A DNA stretch of 64,000 bases, from the NCBI RefSeq assembly GCF_902459465.1, contig NC_047078.1, forward strand, positions 778,191 through 842,190. Direction: 5' to 3'. The position numbers and the translations under genes are program-made. Within the stretch, counting starts at the first letter, position 1. Every line of letters starts with the position of its first letter. Below the pieces are notes generated by a model. It made no database searches and was not told the origin of the DNA. It was given only the letters and a program-made list of their open reading frames with translations. Source of the DNA: Asterias rubens (lineage: Eukaryota; Echinodermata; Asteroidea; Forcipulatida; Asteriidae). This document shows positions 32,996-44,725 of this stretch, piece by piece.

Positions 32996-35043
32996 GTGGT
33001 CATAGAGTAATAATGCGGAGGAACTCGGTGGCTTGTGTTGACAGCCTCCAGAGGGCCTCCTCCCATGACTCCTTCTTCGAGGTGGACGCAGCGACCATCG
33101 CCGCAGCAACAGAGGATTTCCTCGCCTCGACGTCACATCTCAAGAAGGATGAGGAATCAGAAGATGATATTTTCATCGTTGAGATACCGCCGGAGAAGAA
33201 GAAAGTGGAGAAGGATCGGAGGAAGTCGAGTCCCCTCTGGATCGACCAGAGCATCAGCAGCTCCGAGTCGAACATCACCTCTCCAAAAACCCCAACCCCG
33301 AGGGATATCTCCACCGAAGCCAAAAACAACACGAGCAGCGATAATAACCTGCTTGAAATCAGTGCCAAAGCTCTCATGACCGACCCCAGCAAGATGATCC
33401 CAATCGTCAACGGAGGAGAGAGTCCGTTGATTGGCGATAAGAACCAGAACGGGCGATTGTCACCTCAGGCTCCCGTTAGACGGCGGAGCAAAGCGATGGG
33501 CATTCCATCTCGGAGGAAGATCCAGAGCTCACCTCCGATGGAGCTTCAACCTCCTGGGATATCACCACCTCGAGATATGGACATCACAGAGGAAACTCCG
33601 AGCCCTAAGTCCTGGAGGAGAAAGGGCTCGATGGACAGTCCTGAAGGATCAAAAGGAAGCTCTGTTTTAGAGAAGCTCACGAGGGCCATGAAGCCAAAGA
33701 CTAAAGTGAAACGAGAGTTTAGTCTCGGCGTTGAGATGGGGAAGCAGGGACGGGGGACCCCGAGTGACGGGAGCCAAGTTGAACTTCGGAGTGTTGTCAA
33801 AGTTGAGGATAGGGACCTGTTGGATTCTTCGAGTACCCAAGATGCCAACTCACAGACGGCGGAGGACTCTGAGCAGGATCAGCTTAACTTGGAAGGCAAG
33901 GACCACAGCACGCACGCCAGACCCAGGTCACTCTCTGCCCGGGTCCGCGCAAACACAGACTCAGACCTCTTTGAGGATTTCTTGTTCACGCCTGAGACAA
34001 AGTTTAGTCTGGACACGGTGCTCTCGGAATATGACCACATCATGGAGAAATATAGCAATCGGGCTCTTACGCCTGAATTTGACACTAGTACAGAGGAAGG
34101 GCTGTCGGGGAAACGGACTTCGTTCCCGCGAGCACCTCTTGAAACGGAAGAGTACCAACCGGTGCCTCAGTTCTTGGATACGTTGAATGCCAATTATAAT
34201 CACTCATCCGATGGAGAGGGTGATGAAAGTACCCCAAAGAAATCTGATGTGCCACTATTTATTGTCAAAGAAAATGATTGTGAAACTCCCCTGGAGTCTA
34301 CAATGGAATCACCCTCACACAATGAAAGCCTACCTCACAGGAACAATCCATTATCGTCAACAGAGGGGAGGCAATCCTCAGATGAAGTGAAAGACGGTGA
34401 ATTAGTTGAACGTTGGGAAAAAACTCAGAGCAAAAACTTGGATGTGAACTTAGAGTTTGAAGTTCTAAGCAGGGAATCTGACATCACCGACTTTGAAGAC
34501 TTGGCGGACGAATCAGAGAGTGTCGAGAAATCGAAATCGCCGGATGATAAATTGGACGACTCTGTTGAGACGTCTTTCGAGGAAGCCTCAGTTGATCTAG
34601 TGGAGATTGAGGACTCCGATCAGGCAATGACGCACACTTCTGTGGATGAACCAAGCCCGGACACTGAGCAAGAGGAATACAGTTTGAGCCTCGAGATCGG
34701 AAACCAGTCCACTGAGGAGGACCTCGGATTACATGAAATGAAATTCCCAGACGAGGATGAATTAGACTCGGACATCCTTGGAGTAAAAATAAATCTGGGT
34801 GACATGGCGACAGAAATCCGCATCAGTCAACAAACGCTCTCCTCACAGTATGATAATCTGGACGATAACACGTCACAGAGTTCATCTGACAGAGGGGTGG
34901 ATTTAAATGTTAGAACAGCCTCCCCACCTGCTTTTGAGGTTGTTGAATCCCCTTTCTGTACCCCCTCTGACGAGAATGGTGAGCATGATCTAGTGTACAA
35001 TCTGGCGATCGACGATATCGTGGAACACGTCATAGAGTTGTAG
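32996..35043 (+). pseudogene. ARHGAP32: Copy-2 ARHGAP terminal exon (tail), 5' context lost
   Basis: Duplicate of 20136-22183. Its own frame is fully open from ATG 33013 (676 codons), with three differences from copy 1: Leu to Pro, Asn to Asp and Arg to Ile. It has no promoter or upstream GAP exons of its own and is out of frame with its upstream exon copy. If the block is an assembly artefact, this is simply the second allele. Confidence 0.8.
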
Positions 35044-36136
35044 TTATGATAATTAGGGTGTGGTGTAGAGGTTTGTTGCTCTTATTTGGTAAGGTTTATA
35101 ATATCACCCACTAGACCGTTTGCATTGACCTCATCCAGCCGCCATCTTAGAGGTAAAACGATGACGAAACAATCAAAACGCACAGATCTGTATGCGCGGT
35201 GCACAGCTTTAGCCAATTAGCGGCCGCTTTTTTACCTCTAGTTGAGGGCGCCCTGCTGGTATGACATGTGCATAAGGTCTATATGGATGATCATGATAAT
35301 ATTCAATACTCGCTTTGTCCTACCCAATGTTACACATGCTAAAGTTTAAAATCTTAAATCCTAAGAGTGATTGATTTGGATCCATTCTCACTCTCAACAA
35401 AATCCAACACCATTTAATGACTCAACACCCAAACCTAAGTGCAGTCTACTCTTCATTCCAACACCATTCAGTAACTCAAAACCCAAACTGTTGGACTCTG
35501 ATTATGGTGGTATGCCTGATCCCATGTTAACCATGATTAGTTAACAGTCCTCATTTAAACAAAATTAAACAAAACATACTGTTTCTAGGGTTTAAAGGGG
35601 TAATGGTATTGGGTAAATGTGTTCCAATTTAATATTGCTACCTCCAAGCAAATAAACGCTTAGCATCAATAAATAACAAGCAATGATCAAGCATCACATG
35701 GCTGGTGGTAAATCAGTTTCTGCTTGAATCAAAAACTTTAGATGCGCTAAGCAAATTTCAGCGCTATGTAAAAAGAAAAAATCCACTCCATCTTTGATCG
35801 CAATCGGCCTTCGTGTGTGTGTTTCTGACCAAATTTCTAAATGCTTGGTGTATTGTTATTGCCTTAAACAAGTTGACAGTGCCTAATATAAAAAGGTATT
35901 CAAATGGGTTTGTGGTATAAATAAAGTTACGCAAGTTTTGAAATAGTTATGGGATATGCTGTTCATGTATTTCAGATTCCGTGCACTTTTTATGAATGTG
36001 AAGGGGTTATAATATATATACCTATCTGCCCAGTACTGGCCAAAGTCTATCCATTTTAGCACTGGGCTAGTACGGGGCCTTCTGAACTCTGGTTTCAGGG
36101 GCCAATGAAACACTTGTGCCTAGAGCCTTTGGACAA

Positions 36137-36995
36137 TAGTGGCGACTAGGGCCCACAGAACACTGGTGTTCCCTAGGGCCTGCGGAACACTGGTGTTCCT
36201 TAGGGCCTCTGGAACACTGGCTGGTACTTATGGCCTCTAGAACACTTGTTGGCGCCAGGGGCTTACGGAACACTGGTTGGTACTTATGACCTCTAGAACA
36301 CTTGTTTTGCGCCAGGGGCCTACGGAACACTGGCTGGTACTTATGGCCTCTAGAACACTGGTGTTCCCTAGGGCCTACGGAACACTGGCTGGTACTTATG
36401 GCCTCTAGAACACTTGTTGGCGCCAGGGGCCTACGGAACACTGGCTGGTACTTATGGCCTCTAGAACACTGGTGTTCCCTAGGGCCTACGGAACACTGGC
36501 TGGTACTTATGGCCTCTAGAACACTTGTTGGCACCAGGGGCCAACGGAACACTGGCTGGTACTTTTGGCCTCTAGAACACTTGTTGGCGCCAGGGGCCAA
36601 CGGAACACTGGCTGGTACTTATGGCCTCTAGAACACTGGTGTTCCCTAGGGCCTACGGAACACTTGCTGGTACTTTTGGCCTCTAGAACACTGGTGTTCC
36701 CTAGGGCCTACGGAACACTGGCTGGTACTTATGGCCTCTAGAACACTGGTGTTTCCTAGGGCCTATGGAACACTGGCTGTTACTTATGACCTCTAGAACA
36801 CTGGTGTTCCCTATGGTCTCTGGAACACTCAGGCTGTTACTTATGGCCTCTAGAACACTTTTTGGCGCCAGGGGCCTACGGAACACTGGCTGGTACTTAT
36901 GGCCTCTAGAACACTGTTCCCTAGGGCCTCTGGAACACTGGCTGTTACTTATGGCCTCTAGAACACTTGTTGGCTCCAGGGGCCTACGGAACACT
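36137..36995 (+). repeat. 55-bp minisatellite (copy 2)
   Basis: Same array as 23278-24136 with a few base changes, for example CTTGCTGGTACTTTTGG near 36663. Confidence 0.9.
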
Positions 36996-37179
36996 TAATC
37001 CAGCCCTGTATGTAACATGGGCTAGATGTTATTGATTGTATGTAAAGCAGTGTGGTCAGAAGTCTTATGTGCAGAAAATAATATTAACATTTAACAAAAT
37101 GACAGTATATTAAAGATATCTATATATGAAGAGTCATGCCGTAAACTCTGCTGTAATGAAGCTGCTTTGGTGTAAACTG

Positions 37180-37392
37180 AAAAAGGAACTGCATTGGTTT
37201 AAATGTGTGTAATCCGAAAAAGGAACTGCAGTGGTTCAAATGTGTTTAATCCAAAAAAGGAACAAAATTGGTTCAAATGTGTTACCCGAAAAAGGAACTG
37301 CAGTGGTTCAAATGTGTTTAATCCGAAAAAGGAACTGCTGTGGTTCAAATGTGTTTAATACGAAAAAGGAACTGCAGTGCTTCAAATGTGTT
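37180..37392 (+). repeat. 37-bp minisatellite, 6 units (copy 2)
   Basis: Two units shorter than copy 1. Confidence 0.9.
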
Positions 37393-40300
37393 GTAAGTAT
37401 AACTCAGTGTAATAAAGCCTAGGAAATATTATTGCTAAAAGCAAACATGTACATGTATATATAAACCCCCATCCCCCCGGCCCACCCATGCAATCTGAAT
37501 TCCCCTGTAATGGTAGACCACGTGTAAGCCACTAACCCTGTGTGTGACATCAGTGCATACACGGTCTAAAAACAAATATTTTACACGTGCTGCTAAAATT
37601 ATTTCAGAAACAAAGTATATACACACATGTTTGTGTTACAAATTTTAAGGTTTCACTGAATTTAGGTCCATGAAATTAAAATGTTTTTTTTTGTGGGCAA
37701 GTTATGTTCTCACTAAAAATTTACTACTTAAAAAAGGTGAGTTTGAAATAGAAAAACCTTTCCTCTGAATTCATGTTTTACAATTGTTGCTATTTACACT
37801 GTTTGCATTTTGCCACAATTTGTTTGTAACAAAAACTAGAGAAATTTTACCTCAATTTGTTTATGTTATTGTTTTGTTAATTTATGTATTAATTTATTTT
37901 TATATGTAAATGAAACTTAGAAGTATTGGGTCAAGGTTAAACAGCGCCCTCACAGAGGTCAAAGGAAAGCATAGACGAAGTTTGGAAACCAGCGTTTCTG
38001 TGAACATTAGACTGGCTTCCAAGTCTGTTCAAGTTTTTTGACCACCTGTTAGTCATTACAGTATTGCCTATTATAGCGCCCTCTTGTGTCTTCAAGCCCA
38101 GACTTTAGAATCCTTATCATCTGTTTGTACACACCATATGGTGAATTCTGATTGGTCGGAATCGCAAAAGCCTTATCAAAATAAATATTCAATTTTTAAG
38201 TGTCTATATTTGTTTTAATTTATGTTATTTATTTATTTCGGTTTTATCCATTTCACGTTGTGGTTTAATAAAAGGTATAAGGCATAAATGTTACTTATCC
38301 AAATAATTAGATTAACCTTATTTTGCATCTGAAATTCTTCTAGTTAATTTAGCCGTCTGATGATACACAGCCATTTTCAAAAAAAAAAACTGTTCCCTAT
38401 TGTTCCTGTGTTGTTTAAAAAAATCATTTGGGAACGTCATTTTGATTTTTGACATAAGATAAGGCTCACTAGAAAAGTGCGAGTTTTGGAATCAGGTTGT
38501 CTGACGCTGAGGAATTCAAGGGCAATAAAGAGGGCTCTCGATGGTTGAAAAGTTCACTCCTTAATATAACACATTTTCGATCAATGTGGGTTGACATATA
38601 TTCATATAATTGATAACTTATTACCTTGTCACACGAGGCAACTTTTACAGGCAACTTGGAAGCAACCAACTGCCGTGCATGCTACACGGCCACTTTGGTA
38701 GCTCAGGACTCATTCTTCAACAATATCTGACGATCTTCAAGAAAAATAGGTGAAGATTGAAATGTGAATGGATTCTCTTCTTTGAGATTGTCTGGAAACG
38801 GTTGCCTGTAAATTACCTTATGTGACATGACCCTTAGATTAGCTGAAAAATCGCCTCATGCATGCTGCGCAAGGGATGTTTTTCTCGTTTAACATGATCG
38901 GTTTTGACAAGAGCAGTTCACACCAAGTGTTGCAGGACCTTTGTTCAAGTGAAAGTTTTGTCTTCTTCAAATGTACGGAGTCCGTTAAGGGACAAGGAAG
39001 GGACTAAAAGTGCTTCTTGTAAAAATTAAGATAACTGTATGCAAACAAAACAAAGTGCCGCCTGCATTATTAACTTGTTCGTAAATGATTAATATCATTT
39101 TTGTTCCTTCTGCTTGAGTTTTGATGAACTTGTTTAAGGGTTGTCAGAAATGTACACAACATTAAACTTTGTTTTCTTTTTGTACCAGCTTTACGCCTGG
39201 ACCAAATTTCATAGAGCTGCTTAAGAGCTGATTACCAGAATAATGTTATCAGCCAGACACCTTGTGTCGTGTACCATTGATGACTGGTGGTACCCTGCCC
39301 CACCCAAAGCAGAACACCTTTAAAGCCATTGGACCCTTTCGGTACAGAAAAAAAAAGAAAAAGTTCACAGATTTACAATATATATAATAATAACTTACAG
39401 GGTTTACAGAAGGTAGTGGTTGGCTTTAAGCAAAACTGTTAGATTTTGATGGGTTTGAAGTAGGTAGAATACGTGCGAATACGTGCCGGGCTACGGTGTC
39501 ACATTTCTTGTAACCCTTGGAATTGCTTCTTTTTTATTCAATCTTGTTCTGCCGAATTCCTAACAGCATCATATTTTAGTAACGATCGGATAACTAGCAT
39601 GAGGATTATTTAAGGGAATAGTGACTTCAAAACCAGGCATTCGTGTGGCTTTCGACGGGTAACGTGACTTCCTTTGAAATAAGTAACCTTCTCCCTCCTC
39701 CTGAGTAGTTACGTATTTAGTGTAATTAATTTTACCATAAAGAACAGCGCAGTTATTTAAAATTGTCTCCTCCCAGTGGCTTCCATTTTTACGTAACTGT
39801 ATTTTTTTTTAAGTCTCCTTTCCCCCACTTTATAAGGTGACGGTTTTTGTATGGAGCTGCAACACTTTGAAAGTCGTATTGTACTTTTGTATTGTGTATA
39901 GGTGATGTAACAGATATACAAATAGATTGTGAAAGTCCCGCGCGTTTGCGAGTTTCAAAATGGCAGCCACTTGTGTGTGACGTCATATTAGGCGCGCTAC
40001 CTAGTCAGTATAATCATGGAGCAAATCTCCATGATATAATCGAGATCAGTGGTTCCACTCTACAAAAAAATGTCTGCATCGTGTAACCTTTGACCCGTAC
40101 CTGAATATTTATTAGCAGATCAACCCTAAGTTTTCGATTTATTGAATTGTTCAGGGAATTTCTAGGTGGCACATTTTAGACCCAAATGTTTTTTGTTTTG
40201 TTCGTTATTTAGTCTGCTGTAACTTGCCATTATAATAAGATGTAAATTGCTTCTCAGTTGTAAATATTGCTATGTGTACTACCTTGGCATTTAAATATGC

Positions 40301-41771
40301 ATTACTTATTATACATGAATGTTTATTCATACAGGGTGGTTCGTGGTTGGCTGCTGCAAGCATGCCTATGATAATTTATGCAAACCGTATGCGTTTATGT
40401 TAATTTATGTTAAACCATGTGTATGGTGCTTTGTATGTGTACAAAGATATTGTCGATGTTCAATAAAATGTTGAATAAATTATAGAATTAAACGCAGTTT
40501 AGAATGAATTTGTGTCTTATTTTGCGGCAAAAAGGGGTGAAAGTAACACAATGCAACTCAACATTTTGTTTTTCGAGGATGATGGACTAACAAATAAACG
40601 ACAATTGAGAGAGTGGGATGGATAGCCGGTGATGAACATGACACTGTCTTCCTTGAGCAAGGCTTCATAACAAGTTGGGAATGTAGAAAAGTCTGCTCTA
40701 TACTAGCCATGTACGTCTCTTATTCTTAGTACAAACAATTGTTTGGCCCTAGTCTGAAAGCTCCTTGGCTTTGGCCCTAGTCTGAAAGCTCCTTGGCTTT
40801 GGCCCTAGTCTGAAAGCTCCTTGGCTTACAAAGTCCATCCCTATGATCTCTCCAGAAATATTTCCATCTGAACCGTTACAGTCATTTAGACTTCCAATTT
40901 CTCCGCGCTAAACTACGTCGGTTCCTTGGGAGAGTGTTTTTCGAAAGCAGAGAATTGGAAATCTAACGATATTATTTTAAAAAATGTACTTTTTGAGTAT
41001 CACCGTGCGCATCTGTACAGTAAATGTTTGGAAATTAAAAGAAAACAAAAAAACGCGTATTTCTTGGGCAATTTTGTGAAATTGGCAGATATCGAACCTG
41101 CCTTTGCGCTTGCCAAGATTGATATTACTATGTATATAAAACTACCTAAGTCATGCCAGGGTCATGTGAAACTATGCAGGATTGTTTTAGCATGTGATGC
41201 GTTTAGTGTGTCTATTTAGTGTCCCGTGATTTTCAGTCCCGTGTAGGCCTACAAATCGTGAGGTGGAAGGACGTTTCGATGAAAGGGCTTCATCCGCTCA
41301 GAAAAATCTTTACCTTGTGGTGCCATCTTAGTTTTTGCCGGAATACTTGACCCAGTGAGCGGCCATTTTGGGTTATGCTACACATGCACACAGTCTTTTT
41401 TAATCCATCACTTTGCGATTGGCTTAAGAGGGGCTTGCCCCAAAGGTCGGCTGGAAGTTCAAAAACGCGCGAGACTTACACATTTTGTTTAGGGAAAGTT
41501 GAAAAGACGCCATTTAAAAAGTTGCGCGGTGTTATTCAAACTTTGTGTGATATCTTTTTGTAAATCTGCACATAGAATAGAAATGCTCTCCTCATCAAAG
41601 TTAGTTGCGGTGATGGATTTTTCTTGAATGAAACGACGCAAGCGTTCTCGCAGAATTTCTTTGGACAAAATGTATATCCCCCCCCCCCCAGCACTTTTCT
41701 TTTTGTGTGTGTTTTTGTCTCGAGCGCAATGAAGTCCTAGACCAAGACGGGGAGGTCCAAGACCAAGAACA

Positions 41772-41942
41772 GAAAGTCCGAGAGACAGTCGAGAAAGTCC
41801 GAGAGACAGTCGAGAAAGTCCGAGAGACAGTCGAGAAAGTCCGAGAGACAGTCGAGAAAGTCCGAGAGACAGTCGAGAAAGTCCGAGAGACAGTCGAGAA
41901 AGTCCGAGAGACAGTCGAGAAAGTCCGAGAGACAGTCGAGAA
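41772..41942 (+). repeat. 8 x 21-bp minisatellite (copy 2)
   Basis: Same unit as 28981-29151. The upstream C-run is 4 bases longer than in copy 1, so the flanking ORF frames differ between copies. Confidence 0.9.
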
Positions 41943-42893
41943 AGAACACGAGAATTTGGTCACAAGACCAACAAGTCTCGACGAGTAAATACTGGTAATC
42001 AAATATCAAGTTTGGAAACAAAGTTCAAAAGGCTGTTAAGAAACAGTTTATCCATATCTGGAAACATACCTCATACTCCTTCCCAGACATAAAAGGCGCC
42101 AAAATTCATGACTTAAACTTCGGTGACAATATTTTTACGACCCACTGAGGACAGCAGATGGATTTGTAATGAACTGAACTTCAAACTTTGTTGTTGAACC
42201 ACAGAGGACCCTGGGGTTAAAGACACTGAACACCTGGGTAATTGTCAATGACCAGTCTTCTCACTTGGTATATCTCAACATACGCATACAATTACAAACC
42301 TGTGAAAATTTGAGCTCAATTGGTCGTCGAAGTTGCGAAAGAATAATGGAAGAAAAAACACCCTTGTCGCACAAGTTGTGTGCTTTCTGATGCCTTGAAT
42401 TCAAAACCTCAAATCTTTTAGTGAGAAGTTACTTCTTTCTCAAAAACTACGTTACGTCAGAGGGAGCCGTTTCTCACAATGTTTTATACTATCAACAGCT
42501 CTCCATTGCTTGTTACCAAGTAAGTTTTTTTGCTAACAATTATTTTTAGTAGTTACCAATAGTGTCCGGTGCCTTTACACTTGGTATTAACGGTTTTTTG
42601 TAGTGTAATTCACACCTTCACACTAATGCATTTATCACACCTGTCCTTGTCGTTATCAACTTGACTTGTATAACCAAAGTATTGCAACTTAAAGGCAGGA
42701 TATACGTTAATAACTATTTTTGCCAAACACATACTTTACTTTGCGTATGCATAAAATAACAAACAAGTTAGTAAACATTTGGGCTCAAACTGGTCAGTGA
42801 GGTTGCAAGAAAATACCGAAGAAATAAAAAGTACCCTTGTTGCATATAAATATAATAATTACAAATAATTATAAATGTTCTGTGTTTTTTTGT

Positions 42894-43018
42894 TTTGTGT
42901 TGTGTTGTGTTGTGTTGTGTTGTGTTGTGTTGTGTTGTGTTGTGTTGTGTTGTGTTGTGTTGTGTTGTGTTGTGTTGTGTTGTGTTGTGTTGTGTTGTGT
43001 TGTGTTGTGTTGTGTTGT
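42894..43018 (+). repeat. (TGTTG)n pentanucleotide microsatellite (copy 2)
   Basis: About 25 pentamers. Confidence 0.92.
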
Positions 43019-43869
43019 CCTCCAGAAAGACTCTTTTTAGTCGAAACGTCTTTTTCTCCAACCTGTATATAGGGGCAGCAATAACAAAAAAATGTGTGTA
43101 AAATGAACTCTATGATAAATAAACTCTATTGTTCGCTCAATAAGAGGAGGCAAACTCTGTAGTACTCTAGCAAGTATAATCGACCACAAGAGAAACTGAC
43201 TGGGTAAATTCTACATAGCTTGGATTTATCTAAGAACAATTGAAGGAAATAACTTATCTCACATTGAAACGGATAAAAGGGCTCACTGGGGTCACAGAAA
43301 AGGGTCATGGATGTGTCATGCTTTCATGATGAGAGCACCAGCATTGCATCTAGACTTTAAAAATGAGTAAACCATACATGAACCTTACATAAATCTGAAT
43401 AATGGTAAAAACAGTATCCAGTTTAGCTGAGTCTTATTGCGAACGAACGGACACATGATCTAGGCCCAATTTCATGGCTCTGCTTACCGTAAGCACAGAA
43501 TCGGCGCTTACGGAAGCAGGGGAATTCTGTGCTTACGGCAAGCGTATTTCACGAGTTTTTGGCTTCTGCTTGTGCGTACTTCACGTTACTAGGCATTTTA
43601 CGCTTACAAGGCTATAGCGCGGAAATTCGGCGCTTGCCCGTAAGCGGGGAATCGCGATCGTAAGCGCAGAATTCGGCGGTAAGCAGAGCCATGAAATTGG
43701 GCCCTATACGCGTCCATAAAAATGGATGAGCGCACCACATTCTATAGCGCAGAAATTCGGCGCTTGCACGTAAGCGGGGAATCGCGATCGTAAGCGCAGA
43801 ATTCGGCGGTAAGCAGAGCCATGAAATTGGGCCCTATACGCGTCCATAAAAATGGATAGCGCACCACAT

Positions 43870-43940
43870 TCAAAGGTTTCACATTGGTCCAGTGGTTATA
43901 CTATGTGACTTGCAATCACAAAATTGTCAGTTCGAAGCTA
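43870..43940 (+). mobile_element. tRNA-like sequence, probably SINE-derived
   Basis: TGGTCCAGTGGTTATACTAT resembles an A box, CAGTTCGAAGC a B box, with TTGCAAT in the anticodon position. No convincing full cloverleaf, so not called a tRNA gene. Confidence 0.3.
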
Positions 43941-44290
43941 TTGCACTGATTTCACATTAACAGGTATGATCTAGTCACTAAATGTTTCGATGTAAGTTTT
44001 TTTACATAATACATTGACTCGTTGCGAACTTGAACTCATTGTCACTTCAATGACCCAGAACTGCTGACACCCCGGCCTTGAATAAAGTTGACTTTTACAT
44101 AATTATAATTTATTTGTACAAAACGAGCCACGCCCTGCCATTTTTTTTTTTTTTTTTTAAGTGCGGTGTCATCAATTTTTAAGGTTGCGCTTGTTTGGAC
44201 GAATAAAAACAGGTGGAAATGAATGCTTTATAGAAATTCGGTTTGCGCCCACTTCTTCAAAACTAACCTTAACACGTGGTATATTATAAT

Positions 44291-44530
44291 GATTGGTCAA
44301 TAGTTGCCGTAAAATTGACGTCACAGAGAGGGGGTGTGTCTGAACAGTGATCAAGTGTCGCGAAAGGGGCGGGCGATTCGAGAGCCAAAACGGTGCCGGG
44401 TTGTTTCAGACGGGGTTGGCGCTTTTTACACTCTAGATCTTACCAGATTTCTACACAAATTGTGTGTAAATGGGCGTTTCTAAACTTACGCACTGCATGG
44501 GTAAGTTTTGACGAGTGTGCGCCTATATAA
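44291..44530 (+). promoter_or_regulatory. Promoter of the saposin-like gene
   Basis: TATA box TATATAA at 44524-44530, inverted CCAAT (ATTGG) near 44292 and a CRE-type TGACGTCA at 44316-44323. Transcription probably starts near 44550-44560, giving a 5' UTR of about 110 nt before ATG 44668. The motifs are directly visible; their use is inferred. Confidence 0.6.
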
Positions 44531-44667
44531 AGAGCACTGATTGGCCATACAGTCACACTTCGTTGGACGCACCGAGTTGGAAAGCAAGAGCCAGAAGTGA
44601 CACCCATCACACGACAACTTACGAAGAGCTTCAGAAGACAGCAGCCAGTAGCATTCAAGAAAGAAAC

Positions 44668-44725
44668 ATGGCATTGACATGGGTACTCGTGGTTGCCTGT
44701 ATGGCTTTTGGTGTGAATGGATATG
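44668..44725 (+). CDS. Saposin-like exon 1: start codon and signal peptide
   Basis: MALTWVLVVACMAFGVNG is a typical signal peptide. The ATG is in good context (AACATGG), 113 bp after the expected start site. Donor TATG|GTGAGT, phase 1 out. Confidence 0.88.

Larger units (their letters stand above)
31008..43807 (+). repeat. Large direct duplication, copy 2 (12,800 bp)
   Basis: Near-identical to 18132-31007. Differences seen: a 16-bp exon deletion near 32270, three amino-acid changes in the long tail ORF, two fewer 37-bp units, 12 rather than 8 C in the homopolymer at 41679, two more TGTTG units and scattered single-base changes. It contains no upstream ARHGAP exons or promoter. Confidence 0.95.

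Noticed and set aside
33013..35043. 676-aa ORF as an independent second gene
   Set aside because: It is the duplicated terminal ARHGAP exon; there is no promoter, and the upstream exon copy is out of frame.
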